NCBI GenBank assembly: GCA_013696265.1
Contig: JACCYX010000409.1
Location: 1-9,287, forward strand
Direction of reading: 5' to 3'
DNA: 9,287 nucleotides
From: Chloroflexia bacterium
GTDB lineage: Bacteria; Chloroflexota; Chloroflexia; Thermomicrobiales; UBA6265
Of the stretch, positions 5,981-9,287 are shown piece after piece. The notes beneath the pieces are model-generated. The model searched no databases. It was not told the origin of the DNA and worked only from the letters and a program-made list of their open reading frames with translations. The translations under genes were made by a program, and so were the position numbers. Position 1 is the stretch's first letter. Each line of letters begins with the position of its first letter.

Positions 5981-6137
5981 CGTCATTCCGAGGAACGAGG
6001 AATCCCTGCGCGAAGCGCGTCCGCCGAAGGCGGTGCCTGACCCACGCCGTCCATTCGCCGGGATTGGAAAGTCGGCCTGCGGCCGAAGCGCTATCGCTTC
6101 GCTGCGCGCAGGGATGTCTCGCAAGCTCGACATGACG
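5981..6137. repeat. Inverted-repeat element (REP/BIME- or MITE-like)
   Basis: The left arm (5981-6017) and right arm (6095-6137) are imperfect inverted copies: both start CGTCAT and share ATCCCTGCGCG and GAAGCG or AAGCG. Each arm folds on itself: ATTCC-N9-GGAAT on the left, and ATGTC-N10-GACAT on the right, read leftward. Between the arms are further hairpins: CCGCC-GAA-GGCGG (6021-6033), CGGCC-TGC-GGCCG (6073-6085) and GAAGCG-CTAT-CGCTTC (6085-6100). No protein is encoded. From memory, similar GAGGAATC-type intergenic repeats are common in Chloroflexota. No clear target-site duplication is seen. Confidence 0.7.
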
Positions 6138-6232
6138 GTGTCGGGAACTCGGCTGTGAACGTCAGCCAGCCTTGGACACCTCGCCGAAGATGACGGCCTT
6201 GGGGCAAATCAGCCCGAGTCCATACTTCGCGC
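6138..6232. other. Spacer after the amidase gene
   Basis: This stretch lies between the inverted-repeat element and the stop codon of the amidase gene. No terminator hairpin or ribosome site is visible. One leftward frame reads a protein-like string of about 25 codons ending at 6162, but it has no start codon or upstream continuation, so I do not call a gene. Confidence 0.4.
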
Positions 6233-7129
6233 TCAGGACCGCGCCTTGCCAGCCCCAACCGCGACATCGGACTCCGGCCAGGCGTAGCGATCTGGCAGCC
6301 GGTTATCGAGGGAAGGGATCTGCCGCCGCACTCGCCCGACGTAGGCGAGATCAAGTTGCGAGGTGAGCACCGTCGGCTGGTCGCTGGCTTGCGCCGTGAC
6401 CACGCCCCAGGGATCGATCACCATCGACCGCCCGTAGCACCAGAGTCCTGGCGGATGCTGGCCCACCTGGTTGGGGGCGATCAAGTAGAGCGAGTTCTCG
6501 ATCGCGCGGGCCTGGAGGAGGGTCTCCCAGTGGTCCTTGCCGGTCGCCAGCGTAAACGCGGCGGGCAGGACGATCGCCTCGGCGCCCCGCAGCGCCAGGA
6601 TCCGAAACAGCTCCGGGAAGCGCAGGTCGTAGCAAATCGCCAGCCCGATCGTGACCCCGTCGAGATCGAAGGTGACGATCTCCTCGCCCGGCGCGATCGT
6701 CGCGGATTCGTGGTAGACGGCACCGCCTTCGAGGTCGATGTCGAAGAGGTGGATCTTGCGGTAGCGGGCGATTTCGTCGCCGTGCGGATCATAGACGACC
6801 GACGTGTTGAAGAGGCGCGGCTCGCCTTCGACCCACTCATAGATGCTGCCGATGTGGAGGTAAATGCCGTGCCGCCGGGCACGTTCGGCGAGCTGGTCGG
6901 TGAGCGGTCCTGGAATCGGGACCGCGGCCTCCCGGATGCCCTCGTCGGCTCCGAGGTAGGTCCAGACCTCCGGCAACACCACCAGCCGGGCGCCGGAGGC
7001 CGCCGCGCCGTCGATACCCGCCAACGCATCGCTGACGTTGCGCTCGAACGAGTCGCCGGAGTTCATCTGCACAAGAGCCACGGAAAGGGTGGATTTGATC
7101 TGGGCGCTGTCGATTTCCAGGGCGGGCAT
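6233..7129 (-). CDS. Nitrilase-superfamily amidase (Nit1/omega-amidase-like)
   Basis: This is a carbon-nitrogen hydrolase that would release ammonia from an amide in the cytoplasm. The Glu-Lys-Cys catalytic triad is complete: Glu54 in VLPEVW, Lys125 in YRKIHLFD, and Cys167 in ICYDLRFPE. The IHLFDIDLEGG and YHESATIAPGE stretches (126-149) are typical of the Nit branch, which includes deaminated-glutathione amidase and omega-amidase. The product is 298 residues, slightly longer than the usual 260-280. The start at 7129 has AAGGAG 7 bases upstream; the frame stays open to 7327, but that extension has no family character and covers the promoter. It follows the carboxylase genes after a 239-bp gap with its own extended -10 element. 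The natural amide is not known. Confidence 0.9.
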   Translation of the reverse strand: MPALEIDSAQIKSTLSVALVQMNSGDSFERNVSDALAGIDGAAASGARLVVLPEVWTYLGADEGIREAAVPIPGPLTDQLAERARRHGIYLHIGSIYEWVEGEPRLFNTSVVYDPHGDEIARYRKIHLFDIDLEGGAVYHESATIAPGEEIVTFDLDGVTIGLAICYDLRFPELFRILALRGAEAIVLPAAFTLATGKDHWETLLQARAIENSLYLIAPNQVGQHPPGLWCYGRSMVIDPWGVVTAQASDQPTVLTSQLDLAYVGRVRRQIPSLDNRLPDRYAWPESDVAVGAGKARS

Positions 7130-7175
7130 GAATCGGCTCCTTATGACTGGCTGCTGGTCGATCGCTCGTACCCGC

Positions 7176-7184
7176 AGTCTAGCA
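7176..7184 (-). promoter_or_regulatory. Candidate extended -10 promoter of the amidase gene
   Basis: Read leftward, TGC-TAGACT (7184-7176) is an extended -10 element, followed by GC to make the octamer TAGACTGC also found ahead of rplY. No good -35 hexamer is present at 16-18 bases, which extended -10 promoters can do without. Predicted leader length is about 40 nt. Confidence 0.45.
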
Positions 7185-7350
7185 CCGGCCACGAACAGGC
7201 TGGTTGAAGTGGGTGCGACGCGGCGTTTTGCGTGGAGGCTCAGTCTGGAGCGTCGTGTACGGCTGGGACGATCCACCACGATGCAATCCGCTGCCCTTGC
7301 GTCAATCCGCACGAGATGCGCGAACATGGATTGGAGCAGGAACGCCGTGC

Positions 7351-7380
7351 AAAATCCTCTGGCATCCCCTACTGGGTGCC
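7351..7380 (-). terminator. Weak terminator candidate after the carboxylase genes
   Basis: Read leftward, GGCACCC (7380-7374) can pair with GGGATGCC (7368-7361) with one bulged base; the epsilon-subunit stop codon lies in the loop. A TTTT run comes only after a six-base gap (7354-7351). It overlaps the coding end and is poor as terminators go, so some read-through into the amidase gene is likely. Confidence 0.2.
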
Positions 7381-7608
7381 GTTTCCGCCGCTGAGTTCCC
7401 GGTCGAGGCCGCGCATCGCCTCGCGGCGGCCCTGACGGGACCAGCGCGACGGCGGCGGCACCGGAGGGGCCGACATGATCCCTCGCAAGCTCGGGACGGC
7501 AACCCTACGGAGACGCACTGCCGCGGCAATCGCCGATACGATCGCCGCGAGTTCCTCCGGGGTCGGCTCGGGCGCGATCGTGATGATGGGGAGCCGGCCG
7601 TCGTTCAC
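7369..7608 (-). CDS. Acyl-CoA carboxylase epsilon-subunit-like protein
   Basis: This small 79-residue protein resembles the epsilon subunits that stabilise or activate acyl-CoA carboxylase complexes, best known from actinobacteria. The recognisable core is PEPTPEELAAIVSAIAAA (13-30), followed by a variable proline-rich linker and a tail with Trp56 and GRREAMRG (60-67), as in family members. It starts with GTG at 7608, and the GTGA overlap places that start on the stop codon of the carboxyltransferase gene. There is no good Shine-Dalgarno, so translation is probably coupled. The pairing with the carboxyltransferase is the main support, because epsilon subunits are short and poorly conserved. 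Confidence 0.78.
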   Translation of the reverse strand: MNDGRLPIITIAPEPTPEELAAIVSAIAAAVRLRRVAVPSLRGIMSAPPVPPPSRWSRQGRREAMRGLDRELSGGNGTQ

Positions 7609-9191
7609 AGGGGGATGTTCCCGTGCTTGCGGCGGGGGGTCGGGACCCGTTTCGAGCGCGCCAGGGCGAGCGACTTGATCAGCCAGGGCCGGGTCGCGCG
7701 GGGCGAAATCACATCGTCGATGTAGCCGCGCGAGGCGGCCTGGTAGGGGCTGGCGAAGAGTTCCTCGTACTGCTCGACGAGTTCATCCCGCCGGACGTCG
7801 GCGTCTTCCGCCGCCGCCAGTTCCCGCCGGAAGACGAGCCCGACCGCCGCGCTCGGGCCCATCACCGCGATCTCAGCCGTCGGCCAGGCGACGTTGAAGT
7901 CGGCGCCGATGTGCTTGGAGCACATCACCACGTACGCCCCGCCGTAGGCCTTGCGCGTGATCACCGTGATCTTGGGCACGGTCGCCTCGGCGTAGGCGTA
8001 GAGCAGCTTCGAGCCGTGACGAATGATCCCGTTGTATTCCTGGTCGGTGCCCGGCAGGAACCCGGGCACGTCGACAAACGTCACGAGCGGGATGTTGTAG
8101 GCGTCGCAGGTGCGGATGAACCGGGCCCCCTTGATGCTGGCGGCGATGTCGAGGGTGCCGGCCAGCACCCGCGGCTGGTTGGCGACGACCCCGACGGCGT
8201 GACCGTCGAGCCGCCCGAACCCGGCGATGAGGTTGGCCGCGTGCCGGGGCTGGACCTCCAGGAATTCGCCGTCGTCCAGGATTGCCCCCAGCACGTCGTG
8301 CATGTCGTAAGGCCGGGTGTTGGTTTCCGGGACCAGGCCGTCCAGTTCGGGCGCTTCGCGGGCCGGGTCGTCGTCCGGGGCGAAGTACGGCGCGTCGTCG
8401 AGGTTGTTCGAGGGCAGGAAACTCAGCAGGTGGCGCACCTGCTCGTTGAGGTCGTCCTCGTCGGTGGCGGTGAAGTGGGCGACGCCGCTGGTCTGGGCGT
8501 GGGTCGCCGCACCGCCGAGGTCCTCCATCGTCACCGTTTCGCCGGTCACAGTCTTGATCACGTCGGGTCCGGTGATAAACATCTGGCCGATGCCTTCGAC
8601 CATGAAGATGAAATCGGTCATCGCCGGCGAGTAGACCGCACCCCCGGCGCAGGGTCCAGCGATGATCGAGATTTGGGGCACCACGCCGGAAGCGCGGACG
8701 TTCCGGAAGAAGACCTCGCCGTACCCTGCCAGGCCCTCAACCCCCTCCTGGATCCGGGCGCCAGCCGAGTCGTTGATGCCGACGATCGGGCAACCGTAGC
8801 GTTCGGCGAGGTCCATCAGCTTGACCATCTTCTCGGCGTAGGCTTCACCGAGGGAACCACCGAAGACTGTGAAATCCTGCGAGAAGACCGCAACCTGGCG
8901 CCCATCGATCGTGCCGAACCCGGTGACGACGCCATCGCCGAAGGGCTGGGACTTCTCCATCCCGAACTGGGTCGCCCGGTGACGAACGAAGGGATCGAGC
9001 TCGGTGAATGAACCGTCGTCGAGCAGGGCGATCACCCGATCGTAGGCGCCGCGCTTGCCTCTTCCGGCCTGCTTCTCACGGGCGACATCGCGCTGCGCCT
9101 CGATCTGCTCGCGATAGTCGGCCAGATGCTCGGCTTTGGACCGGTCGCCATTCCTGTTTGCGTTACCCTGCTCGGCCTCAACCCCGGACAT
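7605..9191 (-). CDS. Acyl-CoA carboxylase carboxyltransferase (beta) subunit
   Basis: This is the carboxyltransferase subunit that moves CO2 from biotin to acetyl-, propionyl- or a related acyl-CoA, making malonyl- or methylmalonyl-CoA. The 528-residue product contains both crotonase-like halves. The N-terminal half has GINDSAGARIQEG (138-150) and the oxyanion-hole segment GPCAGGAVYSPA (179-190). The C-terminal half has FVDVPGFLPG (372-381) and RKAYGGAYVVM (413-423). The position equivalent to Asp422 of Streptomyces PccB, which sets acyl-CoA preference, is Val421, so specificity is open. The start at 9191 has AGGAGGAG about 10 bases upstream. The biotin carboxylase/carrier subunit is not in the window. 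The sequence is also close to methylmalonyl-CoA decarboxylase alpha subunits, but the adjacent epsilon subunit favours a carboxylase. Confidence 0.93.
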   Translation of the reverse strand: MSGVEAEQGNANRNGDRSKAEHLADYREQIEAQRDVAREKQAGRGKRGAYDRVIALLDDGSFTELDPFVRHRATQFGMEKSQPFGDGVVTGFGTIDGRQVAVFSQDFTVFGGSLGEAYAEKMVKLMDLAERYGCPIVGINDSAGARIQEGVEGLAGYGEVFFRNVRASGVVPQISIIAGPCAGGAVYSPAMTDFIFMVEGIGQMFITGPDVIKTVTGETVTMEDLGGAATHAQTSGVAHFTATDEDDLNEQVRHLLSFLPSNNLDDAPYFAPDDDPAREAPELDGLVPETNTRPYDMHDVLGAILDDGEFLEVQPRHAANLIAGFGRLDGHAVGVVANQPRVLAGTLDIAASIKGARFIRTCDAYNIPLVTFVDVPGFLPGTDQEYNGIIRHGSKLLYAYAEATVPKITVITRKAYGGAYVVMCSKHIGADFNVAWPTAEIAVMGPSAAVGLVFRRELAAAEDADVRRDELVEQYEELFASPYQAASRGYIDDVISPRATRPWLIKSLALARSKRVPTPRRKHGNIPL

Positions 9192-9234
9192 CTTCGGTGA
9201 TCTCCTCCTGTGGCATGCGTCGTTGCGGAGGGGC

Positions 9235-9240
9235 ATAGTA
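9235..9240 (-). promoter_or_regulatory. Possible -10 element of the carboxylase genes
   Basis: Read leftward, TACTAT matches four of six -10 positions and lies about 45 bases before the start codon, a plausible distance. No -35 hexamer is recognisable at the expected spacing, so this is only a weak candidate. No upstream gene end can be identified in the 96 bases to the window edge. Confidence 0.25.
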
Positions 9241-9287
9241 GTGTTGTGCACCAATGAGCGATCTCCTGCACCGAACGTCGTCAGGAG

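Noticed and set aside
5981..6137. CRISPR array or tRNA cluster in the repeat-rich gap
   Set aside because: There are only two arms, in inverted orientation, without regular direct repeats and spacers, and no cloverleaf can be drawn.
6160..6245. Protein-like leftward frame just past the amidase stop, ending AVIFGEVSKAG
   Set aside because: No start codon, no ribosome site and no homologous continuation upstream, and the amidase already has a family-typical end. A gene remnant is possible but unsupported.
7130..7327. Extended start for the amidase at 7327
   Set aside because: The extension covers the extended -10 promoter candidate and lacks family similarity; AAGGAG supports 7129.
7623..9011. 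462-codon open frame antisense to the carboxyltransferase gene
   Set aside because: It mirrors a well-conserved gene, and its translation is rich in Asp, Arg, Gly, His and Val as expected for an antisense shadow in GC-rich DNA. No ribosome site or known domain.

Overview
This is a high-GC bacterial window with eight protein-coding genes. One additional very small gene or leader peptide is likely, and there are several regulatory stretches. The gene set suggests a Chloroflexota bacterium of the Thermomicrobia type: a CTC-type L25 with an acidic tail, a two-gene acyl-CoA carboxylase beta/epsilon unit, a luciferase-like oxidoreductase, and peptide-type ABC permeases. The extended -10 promoters and the GAGGAATCCCTGCGCG-style intergenic repeat fit the same picture. 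An actinobacterium is the main alternative. The assignment is inference from gene style, not from a marker gene.

Left part (1-2862): positions 1-454 hold no convincing gene, only a possible promoter plus hairpin unit at 92-189. Two permease genes of the Opp/Dpp ABC family are transcribed leftward (B-type 1566-2510, then C-type 455-1432). Their substrate-binding protein and ATPases are not in the window. A roughly 350-bp divergent region (2511-2862) carries a leftward promoter with a long structured leader and a rightward TTGACA element flanked by an inverted repeat.

Middle (2863-4490): a NanE-family (ManNAc-6-phosphate 2-epimerase) gene is transcribed rightward. By my alignment its catalytic lysine is replaced by glutamine. 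It is followed by rplY (ribosomal protein L25/CTC), which has its own extended -10 promoter and a near-perfect intrinsic terminator.

Right part (4493-9191): all genes run leftward. The order of transcription is acyl-CoA carboxylase carboxyltransferase, overlapping epsilon subunit, nitrilase-superfamily amidase, a 654-bp non-coding gap, then a luciferase-like monooxygenase. The gap is the most unusual part. It holds a 157-bp inverted-repeat element whose two arms each fold into a hairpin with compensating base changes. It also holds a compact unit: a promoter set in an inverted repeat, a perfect 12-nt Shine-Dalgarno, a 16-codon ORF, a hairpin over its stop codon, and an intrinsic terminator. 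That unit lies about 100 bp ahead of the monooxygenase gene and could be a stand-alone small gene or an attenuating leader.

The carboxylase pair supplies part of an acyl-CoA carboxylase whose biotin subunit lies elsewhere. The permeases and the NanE homologue share a divergent control region and may belong to one uptake/catabolism function. The other genes look functionally independent.
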